64,000 bases of DNA from Variovorax beijingensis (GTDB lineage: Bacteria; Pseudomonadota; Gammaproteobacteria; Burkholderiales; Burkholderiaceae_C): positions 310,001 to 374,000 of the forward strand of contig NZ_VIVL01000006.1 of NCBI RefSeq assembly GCF_007828835.1. Direction: 5' to 3'. Below, piece by piece: positions 8,297 to 16,414 of the stretch. The first letter of the stretch is position 1; the number at the start of each line of letters is the position of its first letter. The position numbers and the translations under genes were made by a program. A model generated the notes under the pieces. The model had not been told where the DNA came from and searched no databases. It worked only from the letters and a program-made list of their open reading frames with translations.

Positions 8297-9289
8297 CTAC
8301 CAGTCGACCTGAGGCCACCGTGGCATTGCCGGCCGAGCCGGAGCCGGCATCCGCCATGGCCGCCAGTCCCGCATCAGGCCGAGCTCCGGCGCGAACCGCC
8401 ATGCCAGCAGCGCCAGCGCGAGCAGCGCGGGAATCCACCGCAGGTCCGTATCCGCCGGCAGATATTGCGCGTAGCGGCGGTCCAGCATGGCCGTCTTCAG
8501 GGCCTCGGGCGTGTTCAGGCGCCGGTAGTTCACGCCGACCAGCTCGGCCAGCGCGCGCAGATGGTCCTGCCGCAGCTCGGAAAGATGTTCGTGGTTGAGC
8601 GCGCTGCCGATCGCCGAGCCCTGCACCACCTCGTCGGCCCGCCAGTAGCCGGCGGGCTCGCCGTTGCTGCCGGTCTTGGGAATCGGCACCGGCACGTCGC
8701 CGCCCACGCCGATCAGCCAACCCTGGACTTCGCCGGGCTTGATGTCCGTCATCGGCGGTGTCTCGTTGATGCGCAGCGGCGGCGATTCCTGCCCGTCGCT
8801 GATGAAGACGAAGTGGGTATCGGGCCCCACGCTGCGCGCGCCGCGCACGGCCCAGGTCACGCCTTTGCTCACGTTGCTCGCATTGGCCCAGCGCATGCGG
8901 CCGTCGATGCGCTCGAGCGAGGCCAGCAGTTCCTCATAGTGGCTGCAGACCTCGACCGGCGAGAGGATCACGAGCGAGCGGTAGTCCGCGAAGACGCTCC
9001 AGCCCACCTTGGAGCCGCAGGGCAGTGCACCGAGCACCTCGCGCATGGCGGCGCGTGCGAGCGTGAGGCGGCTGACCGCCGTGTGGTCGAGTTCCACGTC
9101 CTCGACGTTCATGCTCTGCGTGATGTCGAAGCTGACCTGCCAGTTGAACACCGGGCGCTGTAGCTGCACGCGCGGCGGCCAGACCGCGAGCGCCAGCAGC
9201 AGCAGGGCCAGCACCAGCGGCCAGCTGCCGGTGCCGCCGCCGATGCGCCGCCAGGCGATGCGCCACTGTTGCCGCAGCGGCGGTTTCAC
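8297..9289 (-). CDS. mxaL: MxaL-like protein, von Willebrand factor A domain
   Basis: A 330-residue protein with an N-terminal membrane helix (SWPLVLALLLLALAVW), a VWA domain whose metal site reads DITQSMN (DxTxS form), and a C-terminal membrane helix (WIPALLALALLAWRF). MxaL belongs to the MxaACKL group that in methylotrophs is needed for active methanol dehydrogenase, with calcium insertion proposed. The GTG start at 9289 overlaps the mxaK stop (GTGA). It is the last gene of the block that begins with xoxF and ends 50 bases from the convergent GAD-like gene. The assignment rests on domain type and on gene order R-S-A-C-K-L. Confidence 0.8.
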   Translation of the reverse strand: MKPPLRQQWRIAWRRIGGGTGSWPLVLALLLLALAVWPPRVQLQRPVFNWQVSFDITQSMNVEDVELDHTAVSRLTLARAAMREVLGALPCGSKVGWSVFADYRSLVILSPVEVCSHYEELLASLERIDGRMRWANASNVSKGVTWAVRGARSVGPDTHFVFISDGQESPPLRINETPPMTDIKPGEVQGWLIGVGGDVPVPIPKTGSNGEPAGYWRADEVVQGSAIGSALNHEHLSELRQDHLRALAELVGVNYRRLNTPEALKTAMLDRRYAQYLPADTDLRWIPALLALALLAWRFAPELGLMRDWRPWRMPAPARPAMPRWPQVDW

Positions 9290-9837
9290 GGCAGGTCTCC
9301 GGCGACGAAGCCCGGCACCCGGACCCGGCGCTGCTCGTGCGCCGGCTGCTGCTCGGCGGAGAAGGCTTCCTGGTCCTCGGGCGCGAGCCGCAGCGCGCGC
9401 TCCAGGTTGTAGCGCGCGTCCCAGTCCTCGGGCGCGGCGCGCAGCAGGTCGCGCAGCCGCTGCTTGCCGAGTTCGAACAGCGGCAGCGCGCCGGCCTCCT
9501 GCGCCATGCCCTGGCGCAGGTACATGTTGCCGAGGTTGAACAGCGCCTGCTGCGCGACCGGGTCGCGCTCGCCGGCCTGGATCAGGCTCGCATAGCCCTT
9601 GAGCGCGGCATCGTGCGCGCCGGCTTTCGAGAGGGCCAGCGCCTGGGCCAGTTGCAGTTCGCGCGGGGCCGAGATCGGCGCCGTCGTCGCGTCCTTGCCG
9701 ACCGGCGTGGCGGCGATGCGGGCGATCTCGGCATTCAGGCCCATGGTGTGGCGCAGCCGCAGCCCACGCTCCAGTGCCACGCCCACGCAGCACAGGCTCA
9801 GCATGCCGAAGACCAGGTGAATCGTGCGTCGCTTCAT
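9286..9837 (-). CDS. mxaK: MxaK-like protein with TPR region
   Basis: A 183-residue protein with one N-terminal membrane helix (TIHLVFGMLSLCCVGVAL) and a periplasmic helical region with TPR-like repeats (HDAALKGYASLIQAG, VAQQALFNLGNMYLRQG, WDARYNLERALRLAP). This architecture and its position between the two VWA proteins match MxaK, part of the methanol dehydrogenase maturation set. The start ATG overlaps the stop of mxaC by four bases; an earlier in-frame start would bury it in mxaC and lacks the membrane helix at its N-terminus. Confidence 0.78.
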   Translation of the reverse strand: MKRRTIHLVFGMLSLCCVGVALERGLRLRHTMGLNAEIARIAATPVGKDATTAPISAPRELQLAQALALSKAGAHDAALKGYASLIQAGERDPVAQQALFNLGNMYLRQGMAQEAGALPLFELGKQRLRDLLRAAPEDWDARYNLERALRLAPEDQEAFSAEQQPAHEQRRVRVPGFVAGDLP

Positions 9838-10841
9838 GAAGCGCTTTCTTTCCGCCAGCTCTGCAGCTGCACGGCGCGGCAGGCGAGCAGGCCTGCGCAG
9901 CACAGCATCGCTGCCAGGTAGAACGCGGCGCCGTGGTCGCGCCGCGGGACCCGCTCATGAATGGTGAGCGGAAAATTCTGCTGCCGGTCGATCTCGGCCA
10001 TGGCGGCGGCCATGGCATTGGAGTCGTCGACCTGGTAGAGCCGGTAGGGCGTGCTCAGCGTCTTGAAGAACTGGTGCAGCGCCAGTTCCTCGCCGAGGCC
10101 GTAGGCTGAAACCGTCTCGGTGTTGAGGTTGGGCGAGTTGGGGCCGCTGCGCACGTAGATCCAGTACAGGCCGATCTTCTCGCGCGCAAGGCCGACGTGG
10201 ATGCGCTGCCGCGTCGGCTCGTCGAGCTGGGCGCCGCCGTCCGAAACGATCAGGATCACGCGGCTGCCCGAATAGCTGCGGCCTTCGAATTCCTCGATGG
10301 CCGCGAGCAGCGCCACGCCCATGCGGGTTTCGGGCAGGCCGCGGCCGATGGCGGTGGCGGCAAGCGCGGCCTGCACCGTGTCGGTCTTCTGCGTGAACGG
10401 CACCACCGCGATAGGCACCGTGCTGAAGGTCATGAAGGCAAAGCGGTTGTCGGGCCGCTTGGCGACGAATTCGCTCAGCAGGTCGCGCACGACCTTGGCC
10501 TTGGGCTCCTGTGACATGCGGCCCGCGGTCTGCAGGCCGTTGGTGTGCACCGTCGCATCCATGCTGCTGCTGCGGTCCATCAGGATCAGCACCTCGGCGC
10601 CGCGCCCGGCGCGCTCGACCACGGCGCCCGACTGCCCCGGCCCCGCGAGCCCGAGCACCGTGAAAGCCATGGCGCCGACCGCGAACGCGCGCCACAGAAA
10701 GCCGACCAGGCGCCCGACGCGGTCGGCCGGCAGCCAGCCCACATACGAGAAGCCCAGCGTGTCGCTTCGCTTGCGCAGCAACGGCAGCAGCGCAAGCGGC
10801 AGCAGCACGAGCATCCAGGGCTGGGCGAGGTCGAAGCGCAT
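9834..10841 (-). CDS. mxaC: MxaC-like membrane protein, von Willebrand factor A domain
   Basis: A 335-residue BatA-like protein: a membrane helix at residues 9-22 (WMLVLLPLALLPLL), a second near residue 50-70, a VWA domain with intact metal site DRSSSMD at about residue 90, TFSTVPIAVVPF, a second metal-site segment ETRMGVAL and IVSDGGAQLDEPT, and a C-terminal helix (AAFYLAAMLCCAGLLACRA). MxaC is part of the MoxR-associated MxaRSACKL system for methanol dehydrogenase activation. It is separated from mxaA by 15 bases and overlaps mxaK. Confidence 0.82.
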   Translation of the reverse strand: MRFDLAQPWMLVLLPLALLPLLRKRSDTLGFSYVGWLPADRVGRLVGFLWRAFAVGAMAFTVLGLAGPGQSGAVVERAGRGAEVLILMDRSSSMDATVHTNGLQTAGRMSQEPKAKVVRDLLSEFVAKRPDNRFAFMTFSTVPIAVVPFTQKTDTVQAALAATAIGRGLPETRMGVALLAAIEEFEGRSYSGSRVILIVSDGGAQLDEPTRQRIHVGLAREKIGLYWIYVRSGPNSPNLNTETVSAYGLGEELALHQFFKTLSTPYRLYQVDDSNAMAAAMAEIDRQQNFPLTIHERVPRRDHGAAFYLAAMLCCAGLLACRAVQLQSWRKESAS

Positions 10842-10856
10842 GGCTCTGTCTGCCGG

Positions 10857-11777
10857 TCAGTGCCGGTGGCGCTTTTCCGCATTGCGCAGCGCGCGGCACA
10901 GCGGCTTGAGCGGGTAGGCGGCCTGGGGCTGCGCCGGCGCGGCGGCGCTTTCGGCGAAGAAGAAGCGCCGGGTCGATTCGCGGTAGAAATCTTCCAGCCG
11001 CGGCTGCAGCGGGCGCAGGTAGGGTGCATCGGCCAGCAGCTGCGGCAGGCTGGCGCCGTGCACGACACGGCCGGCGCTCCGGTTGAGCGCGCGGTGCAGC
11101 ACGCGCCATGCCTCGGGGCTTGCCGGGTCATCGATGCGCTTGAGCTCGCGCCAGGCATGCGCGAACGGCAGCTGCTGTGCCTCGCGCATGTTGCGCCAGG
11201 CCCACCAGGCGAGCCAGGCCAGCAGCACCGCGAGCAGCGCCAGGAGCGAGAGCTTCAGATGCTGTTCGATGGCGTAGGTCGGAAGCGCCGCGACCGGCCG
11301 GTCCGGCCGCAGCGGCTGCAGGTCGCCCTGGCCGAAGGTTTCCGCCGGCGCCAGCGGCCCGATGCTGACCGGCCAGGCGGGCAAGGCGAGCGCAGGGCCC
11401 GCGACGGTGGCGATCGTCAGGGCCGGCAGCGAGATGGCGGTCAGCGCGCGCGGCGCATTGATGAGCTGGTACTCGATGGCGAGCCAGCGCCTGCCCTGTG
11501 CATCGGTCTCGATGCGCGATGGCCTGCGTTCGAGCCAGAGATCGATGCGCGCCGCGGCGGGCAACGCACCGGGCTCGAGCGGCCGGCCTTGGTGCTCGAG
11601 CAGCACGCGCTGCGTGAGCAGGTCGCCGAGCACGTGGCCGAAGCTGCGCGGCTGCTCGATGGTGGCCGCAGCGGCTGGCGTGGCGGGATCGGCGGCGCGC
11701 GCAAAACCGGCGGGCACGGCGGTCAGAAGCAGCGCCAATGCCAGCGCCGCGGGATGAACGAGGTTCGTTGCGCTCAT
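10857..11777 (-). CDS. mxaA: MxaA-like exported/membrane protein
   Basis: A 306-residue protein with a signal peptide (LVHPAALALALLLTAVPAGFARA), a periplasmic domain, and one membrane helix near residue 190 (LLALLAVLLAWLAWWAW) followed by a cytoplasmic tail. This layout matches MxaA, a BatD-like partner of the VWA proteins, required for active methanol dehydrogenase in Methylorubrum. The start ATG overlaps the stop of mxaS (ATGA at 11774-11777). Sequence similarity in this family is low, so the call depends heavily on gene order. Confidence 0.75.
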   Translation of the reverse strand: MSATNLVHPAALALALLLTAVPAGFARAADPATPAAAATIEQPRSFGHVLGDLLTQRVLLEHQGRPLEPGALPAAARIDLWLERRPSRIETDAQGRRWLAIEYQLINAPRALTAISLPALTIATVAGPALALPAWPVSIGPLAPAETFGQGDLQPLRPDRPVAALPTYAIEQHLKLSLLALLAVLLAWLAWWAWRNMREAQQLPFAHAWRELKRIDDPASPEAWRVLHRALNRSAGRVVHGASLPQLLADAPYLRPLQPRLEDFYRESTRRFFFAESAAAPAQPQAAYPLKPLCRALRNAEKRHRH

Positions 11778-12649
11778 GCCGCCGTCTCCAGGAAATAGCG
11801 CGTGAGCGCTTCGGCGTCGAAGCGGCCCTGCAGGTGAAAGGGCGGCATGCCGTGCGCATTGAACAGCGCGCTGAGTTCGGCGCGGCGCGCCGCGACCGAT
11901 TCGCGCCACCGCGTGCGCAGCGAATCGCGCATCCACAGGCTGCGCCGCGCGCCGGTTTCGGCGTCGCGCAGGGCGACCAGCGCGCGGGCCTCGGGCGGTT
12001 CGACCTCGGCCGGGTCCCAGACCACCAGCGGAACGACGCACGCCGGAGAGAACTGTTCGAGCAGCTCACCCAGCGCGGCGATCGGCCAGTGAAAGTCGGA
12101 CGCGAGAAACACCAGTCCGCCGCGGCCCACCAGGCGTTCGGTGGCGCGGCGCAAGCCTGCCAGCGCGCTGCCGTCGGTGGGCGCCGGGCCCGCGGCAGCT
12201 TGGCAGTCGCGCAGCATCGTCGCCATCAGGCTGCCGTTGCCGCGGCTGTGGCGCGCCGGCACGAAGAGGTCCTGGCGCTCGCGCTGGTCGAAGGCCAGCA
12301 GGCCGACCGTGTCGCCGGCGCGAAAGGCGCTGTAGCCCAGCGCCTCGACCAGGTCGGCCACCACGTCGAGCTTGCGGCGCTCGGCGCCGAAATGCATCGA
12401 GGCCGACACGTCGACCACCACGTGCACCGGAATCGCCACGCGCAGCCGATGGATGCGCACCAGCCAGTCGCCGCGGCCTTCGCGCACGCTCGCGCGCAGG
12501 TCGATGCGGCGCGGGTCGGGATGGTCGAACAGCCGCCGGTGCGCAGCGAATTCCTGTCCGCTGCCCTGGCTCAGCCCGCGCTGCGCACCCGGGCGCCAGC
12601 CGCCGAAGCGGCGCGGCAGCTGGTAGTGGAATTCGTCGACGCGGTCCAT
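11774..12649 (-). CDS. mxaS: MxaS-like DUF58 protein
   Basis: A 291-residue soluble DUF58 protein. It begins MDRVDEFHYQLPRRFGGWRPG and carries the DUF58 signature DHPDPRRIDLRAS and a VWA-like metal site VDVSASMHFG, followed by LLAFDQRERQDLF and LVFLASDFHWP. DUF58 proteins are the standard partner of MoxR ATPases; MxaS plays that role in methanol dehydrogenase maturation. The ATG at 12649 lies four bases after the mxaR stop and is preferred because the conserved region starts there. Confidence 0.82.
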   Translation of the reverse strand: MDRVDEFHYQLPRRFGGWRPGAQRGLSQGSGQEFAAHRRLFDHPDPRRIDLRASVREGRGDWLVRIHRLRVAIPVHVVVDVSASMHFGAERRKLDVVADLVEALGYSAFRAGDTVGLLAFDQRERQDLFVPARHSRGNGSLMATMLRDCQAAAGPAPTDGSALAGLRRATERLVGRGGLVFLASDFHWPIAALGELLEQFSPACVVPLVVWDPAEVEPPEARALVALRDAETGARRSLWMRDSLRTRWRESVAARRAELSALFNAHGMPPFHLQGRFDAEALTRYFLETAA

Positions 12650-12653
12650 GGCA

Positions 12654-13673
12654 TCAGGGGGCGGCGATCTTGTCCATGATTTGCGTGACCAGCGCTTCCG
12701 ACAGCTCGGCCCGGCGCAGTTCGTAGACCGGCGTGAAGAAGACGCGGTGCCCAAGCACCGAGGGCAGCACCGCCGCCAGATCGGCGGGTTCGAGGTGCGA
12801 GCGGCCTTCGAGCCAGGCCACGGTGCGCGCCGCGCGCAGCAGCGCGCTCATGCCGCGCGGGCTGGCGCCAGCCAGGATCAAGCGGTCCATGTCCACGCCA
12901 TCGATCCGGATACCGAACTTCTGCGGCGCTTCGGTGGCCTCCCACACGTCGAGCACATAGCGCTCGATGGTCTCGCTGGCGCGCACGCTGCGCTGCACCT
13001 GCGCGCCGATGGCGTTGAGCCGGTCCCAGGGCAGGATGGCCGGCGCCACCTTGTCGATCAGGCTTTCGGTGTCGTGGTAGGCGGTGTCGAACACCAGCGA
13101 CTGGCGGATGCCGCGGTCGGCCGGCTTGGGCATGTTCAACTCGAACATGAAGCGGTCGCGTGCCGCCGAAGCCAGTTCGAAGGTCTCTTCGCGCTCGACC
13201 TTGTTGCGGTCGGCGAACACCGTCATGTGCGGAAAGCTGTACTCGCGGTCGAAGGCCGACACCGTGCGCTCGGCCATCGCGCGCAAGAGCAGCGACTGCA
13301 CCTGCGGCCGGGCCCGGTTGATCTCGTTGAAGAAGAAGGTGACCAGGCGCTCGCCGTGGCGCAGCAGCGGCCCCGGGTCGATGCGCGGGCGGCCTTCGGC
13401 GTCCACGTAGGTGTGATAGACCAGGTCGCCGGGCATCAGGTCGACCGTGCCCTCGACGCGCTCGAAATCGCCGCCGATGGCGCGCGAGAAGGCACGCAGC
13501 ACCGTGGTCTTGCCGACGCCCACGTCGCCTTCGAGCAGCACATGGCCACGCGCGAACAGCGCCACGTTGATGAGGCGAATCGTTTCGGCCTGGCCGATCA
13601 CCGCTTTCGCGACTTCGCTTTCGACGCGCAGCGCGAGGCGGCGCCAGTCTTCGAGTTGTTCTTCGGTGCCCAT
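12654..13673 (-). CDS. mxaR: MoxR-family AAA+ ATPase MxaR
   Basis: A 339-residue MoxR-type ATPase with a Walker A motif GDVGVGKT near residue 50, the MoxR segment VEGTVDLMPGDLVYH, and sensor regions further on (MTVFADRNKVE). The Walker B region reads FFFNEINRARP, with Asn in place of the usual Asp before Glu. MoxR proteins act as chaperone-like ATPases with DUF58 and VWA partners, here in the activation of methanol dehydrogenase. It is the first of the MxaRSACKL genes and is 22 bases downstream of mxaD. The Walker B change may be normal for the MxaR subfamily. Confidence 0.88.
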   Translation of the reverse strand: MGTEEQLEDWRRLALRVESEVAKAVIGQAETIRLINVALFARGHVLLEGDVGVGKTTVLRAFSRAIGGDFERVEGTVDLMPGDLVYHTYVDAEGRPRIDPGPLLRHGERLVTFFFNEINRARPQVQSLLLRAMAERTVSAFDREYSFPHMTVFADRNKVEREETFELASAARDRFMFELNMPKPADRGIRQSLVFDTAYHDTESLIDKVAPAILPWDRLNAIGAQVQRSVRASETIERYVLDVWEATEAPQKFGIRIDGVDMDRLILAGASPRGMSALLRAARTVAWLEGRSHLEPADLAAVLPSVLGHRVFFTPVYELRRAELSEALVTQIMDKIAAP

Positions 13674-13695
13674 GGTGGTGTCCGGTGCCCCGGGG

Positions 13696-14241
13696 CTACT
13701 TCGACTCCATCATCTTCTTCAGGTGGGCGAGCCCGTCGCGGTAGACGCCGGTCACGGCCTTGATGGCGGCTTCGTCGTTCTTGTCCGGCGGCGGATCGTT
13801 GTTGGGATAGCCGCGGTAGAAGGCGCCGCGCCATTCGACGACGGACTTGCCGCCGTCGGCCACCACCGAGAGCACGGAGGTGTAGTTGGTGACCGGCAGT
13901 GCGCCGCCGTCCTTGGCGCGGTAGTTGTATTTCATCTTCGCGTCGTCGTAGCCCTCGAGCGTCTCGACCAGCGTGCCGCCGGCCTTGAGCTTGACGGTGC
14001 GCACCGAGCCTTCGGTATTGCCCTTGTCGGCCGGGCTGTCGGCCACGGCCGGATGCCAGTCCTTCAGCGCGTTGAAGTTCTTGATCCTGGCCCAGACGGC
14101 ATCGGCCGGTGCCTCGATGGTGACTTTCTCGCTCACCTTCTGGCGCGTCGGCCCGTGGGCCTGGCTCGGCGCCGATGCGGCAAGCAGGAACGATGCGAGA
14201 AGAACGGACAGCGCCCGTCGGCCGGAGGGATGTGTCAGCAT
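13696..14241 (-). CDS. mxaD: MxaD-like periplasmic SRPBCC protein
   Basis: A 181-residue protein with a signal peptide (ALSVLLASFLLAASAPSQA) and an SRPBCC (polyketide cyclase/START-like) domain: VTIEAPADAVWARIKNF, WHPAVADS, TLVETLEGYDDAKMKYNY. MxaD is reported to help electron transfer between methanol dehydrogenase and its cytochrome c. In Methylorubrum mxaD lies at the end of the mxa operon; here it sits before mxaR. The spacing to the gene on each side is 22 and 51 bases, in keeping with one transcript. Confidence 0.8.
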   Translation of the reverse strand: MLTHPSGRRALSVLLASFLLAASAPSQAHGPTRQKVSEKVTIEAPADAVWARIKNFNALKDWHPAVADSPADKGNTEGSVRTVKLKAGGTLVETLEGYDDAKMKYNYRAKDGGALPVTNYTSVLSVVADGGKSVVEWRGAFYRGYPNNDPPPDKNDEAAIKAVTGVYRDGLAHLKKMMESK

Positions 14242-14292
14242 GGAAATATCCGTGATGAGGTGAGAAGAAAAAAGGTCGTTCCGAAAAAAAGG

Positions 14293-15276
14293 TCAGGGCT
14301 CCATCGGCGTGCCGATGAAGGCGCCGAAGCCGCGGCTGTTCTGCCCCGTGGCGATGGTCTTGAGCTTCTGTCCGCTCGCGGCGTCCAGCACCTGCACGTT
14401 GTCGTCCATCCAGTTGACGACGTAGACGCGGCCGCCGTGCGCGGCAATGCCTTCGGGGTAGGCAAAGCCGGGGAGGGTGCGCAGCAGCTTCAGCGAGGCG
14501 GCGTCGATCACGCTGACCGAGTCTTCGTGCTGGTTGGTCACGTAGAGCAGCGCGCCGCCCTCGGCCAGCGCCGCGCCGTAGGGCGCCTTGCCGGCCTTCA
14601 CGGTGGCAATGACGGCTGGGCGGCGGATGTCGCGCATGTCCACCACCGAGATGTCGTTGCTCTGCACGTTGAGCGCGTAGAGGCGCGAGCGCGGCGCGTC
14701 GTAGAGCAGCGCGAACGGATGGCTGCCGACGCGCACGCGCGCCAGCACGCGCTGCGCGGCAGTGTCGACCACGGCCACGCTGTCGTCGTCGCGCTCGGCC
14801 ACGAAAACGGTGGCGCCGCCTGGATGTGCGGCCACGCCGGCAGGCGCGCGGCCGACCGCGATCGAGGCCAGCGGTTTCGCGGCCCCGGTGGCTTGTGCGT
14901 CGAGCACCAGCAGCCGGCGGCTGTACCAGTCGGCCACGTACAGGCGCCGGCCGTCGGGAGAGATGTCGATGCCCACCGGCCCGTCGCCGGCCGGCAGCGT
15001 GTCCACGACCTTCTGCTGGCGCATGTCGATGACCGAGATGGTCTTGCTGTCGGGGTTGGAGACGAAGGCCCGGCCCGCGCGGCTCGATGCCACCACGCCG
15101 GCCGGCGAGCGGCCCACCGGCACCGTGGCCACCACCTGCTGCGAGGCGAGGTCGATCACCGACACGTCGTGGCTGCCCTGGTTGGTGATGTAGGCGAACG
15201 GCGCAGCCCAGGCCGAAGTGCACAGCAGCAGCAGGGAGGCAACCCCGGCGTGCACAGGTGTCGCGATACCCGTCAT
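14293..15276 (-). CDS. Exported YVTN-type beta-propeller protein
   Basis: A 327-residue secreted protein with a signal peptide (HAGVASLLLLCTSAWA) followed by about seven propeller blades with repeats such as AYITNQGSHDVSVID, AFVSNPDSKTISVID, LYVADWYSRRLLVLD, VFVAERDDDSVAVVD and LYVTNQHEDSVSVID. YVTN propellers frequently accompany PQQ-dependent dehydrogenases, but their task is unproven; a scaffold or binding role in the periplasm is likely. A second YVTN protein lies on the other side of xoxF (20924-21922). The start was chosen at the ATG giving a proper signal peptide, 26 bases after the upstream gene. Confidence 0.85.
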   Translation of the reverse strand: MTGIATPVHAGVASLLLLCTSAWAAPFAYITNQGSHDVSVIDLASQQVVATVPVGRSPAGVVASSRAGRAFVSNPDSKTISVIDMRQQKVVDTLPAGDGPVGIDISPDGRRLYVADWYSRRLLVLDAQATGAAKPLASIAVGRAPAGVAAHPGGATVFVAERDDDSVAVVDTAAQRVLARVRVGSHPFALLYDAPRSRLYALNVQSNDISVVDMRDIRRPAVIATVKAGKAPYGAALAEGGALLYVTNQHEDSVSVIDAASLKLLRTLPGFAYPEGIAAHGGRVYVVNWMDDNVQVLDAASGQKLKTIATGQNSRGFGAFIGTPMEP

Positions 15277-15302
15277 GGCGATCGACCGGCCCGGGACGCG
15301 GC

Positions 15303-15677
15303 TCAGCGCGCGGTCGGCGGGCCGATGAAGCAGCCCTTGTTGGCCTTGGCCTGCAGCGCCTTGTATCGCTTGATGTCGGCCTGCAGCTTTTCCGAGTCGC
15401 GGATGTAGCCGCCGCGCTCGCCGCCGATGGTGGTGGCCTTGGCGGCGGTGCTCAGGTCCACGTATTCCGAATACCTGATCTCCCTGGCCAGTGCGTCGAC
15501 CGCGCAGGAGCACTTGCTGGCCATTTCGAAGTGGCCCGCATCGGGGTGGGCCGCGATGCATTCCTGCACGTACAGCACGCGGTCCAGCGTGGGAAAGTCG
15601 TTGTTGGCATGCGTCGCGCCATGCACGGCCATCGGCAGGCCGAGAAGACAAAGAAGAAGTCGGACTGTTTTGTTCAT
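15303..15677 (-). CDS. Small exported cysteine-containing protein, function unknown
   Basis: A 124-residue protein with an N-terminal signal peptide (TVRLLLCLLGLPMAVHGA) and a mature part of about 100 residues. Cysteines occur in VLYVQECIAAHP, MASKCSCAVDALA and KGCFIGPP, four in the mature domain, which suggests two disulfides. There is no CxxCH haem motif and no EF-hand. I do not recognise the family. Its place inside the xox/mxa block, 38 bases from an exported neighbour on one side and 26 from the YVTN gene on the other, suggests a periplasmic role in methanol dehydrogenase function. Confidence 0.8.
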   Translation of the reverse strand: MNKTVRLLLCLLGLPMAVHGATHANNDFPTLDRVLYVQECIAAHPDAGHFEMASKCSCAVDALAREIRYSEYVDLSTAAKATTIGGERGGYIRDSEKLQADIKRYKALQAKANKGCFIGPPTAR

Positions 15678-15715
15678 GGCGTTCGCTGGAAGAATTTCGT
15701 GAGCGGCAACAGGCG

Positions 15716-16399
15716 CTAGCGCGCCGGCGCCTTGGCTCCGTCGATCAGGAGCTCCTCGACCATGAGGGGCTGGGCCGCGGCGCTGTCGCCCGGAATGGAG
15801 GTGCGAATGCCATAGACGCCGCCCGGCACCGCGTCGGACAGCGTGAAGCGGTAGGTCTTGGTCGCGAACTTTTCGTACTTCGGCCGGTTCGGGTCGTCCA
15901 GGAAGGGGCTGAAGACGATTTCCTTGCCCTTGATGGCGCGGCCCTGGTAGCGCAGCGACACGTCGCGCACTTCGGCGTCCTGGTAGATCCCCATGCGGAT
16001 GCGCTTGCGGAAGTGGTATTCGGAGCCGCGCGTGAGGCGCTTCATCTCGCGCACGTCGTGCTCCAGGAAATAGAGGATCACGGGATTGCCTTCGGCGGCC
16101 GGCACGTCGGGCACCGGGAGCTTGTGCGCACCGCTCAGGAACACGCCCTTGGCGTCGCAGCAGCGGCCGTCTTCCTTGGCGCTCAGGGACACGGTCACGC
16201 TGTCGGCAAACGCCTCCTCGAAGCTGCCGGTCTTGCCGAAGGTGTAGCGCAGCAGCATGGGCGCCTGCAGGTCTTTGAGCTGCGGCGTCATGAACAGCAG
16301 GCGTTCGGCGGGCGAGAAGTCGCGCTTGTCGGGCTCGGCATGCGAGGCCGGGGGAGACAAGAGAAGAACGCAGAGCGAAGCGGCGATGGCGAAGCGCAT
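15716..16399 (-). CDS. Exported protein of unknown function in the xox block
   Basis: A 227-residue protein with a clear signal peptide (AIAASLCVLLLSPPASHA). The mature part has a vicinal Cys pair in DGRCCDAKGVF, a conserved-looking ILYFLEHDVREMKRLTRG, and a beta-rich C-terminal half (FVSPFLDDP-like stretch, RFTLSDAVPGGVYGIRT). I do not recognise a named family. It starts 15 bases after the xoxJ stop and is clearly in the same transcript. A periplasmic partner of XoxF or of its cytochrome would suit the context; that is inference only. Confidence 0.8.
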   Translation of the reverse strand: MRFAIAASLCVLLLSPPASHAEPDKRDFSPAERLLFMTPQLKDLQAPMLLRYTFGKTGSFEEAFADSVTVSLSAKEDGRCCDAKGVFLSGAHKLPVPDVPAAEGNPVILYFLEHDVREMKRLTRGSEYHFRKRIRMGIYQDAEVRDVSLRYQGRAIKGKEIVFSPFLDDPNRPKYEKFATKTYRFTLSDAVPGGVYGIRTSIPGDSAAAQPLMVEELLIDGAKAPAR

Positions 16400-16414
16400 G
16401 AGGAAAACGGCAAC

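Noticed and set aside
12645-12760. An earlier in-frame start for mxaS inside mxaR
   Set aside because: The extra N-terminus is just the out-of-frame reading of mxaR and has no similarity to DUF58 proteins.
15303-15677. A lanmodulin-like lanthanide-binding protein
   Set aside because: The small exported protein has no EF-hand pattern of acidic residues; its notable residues are cysteines.
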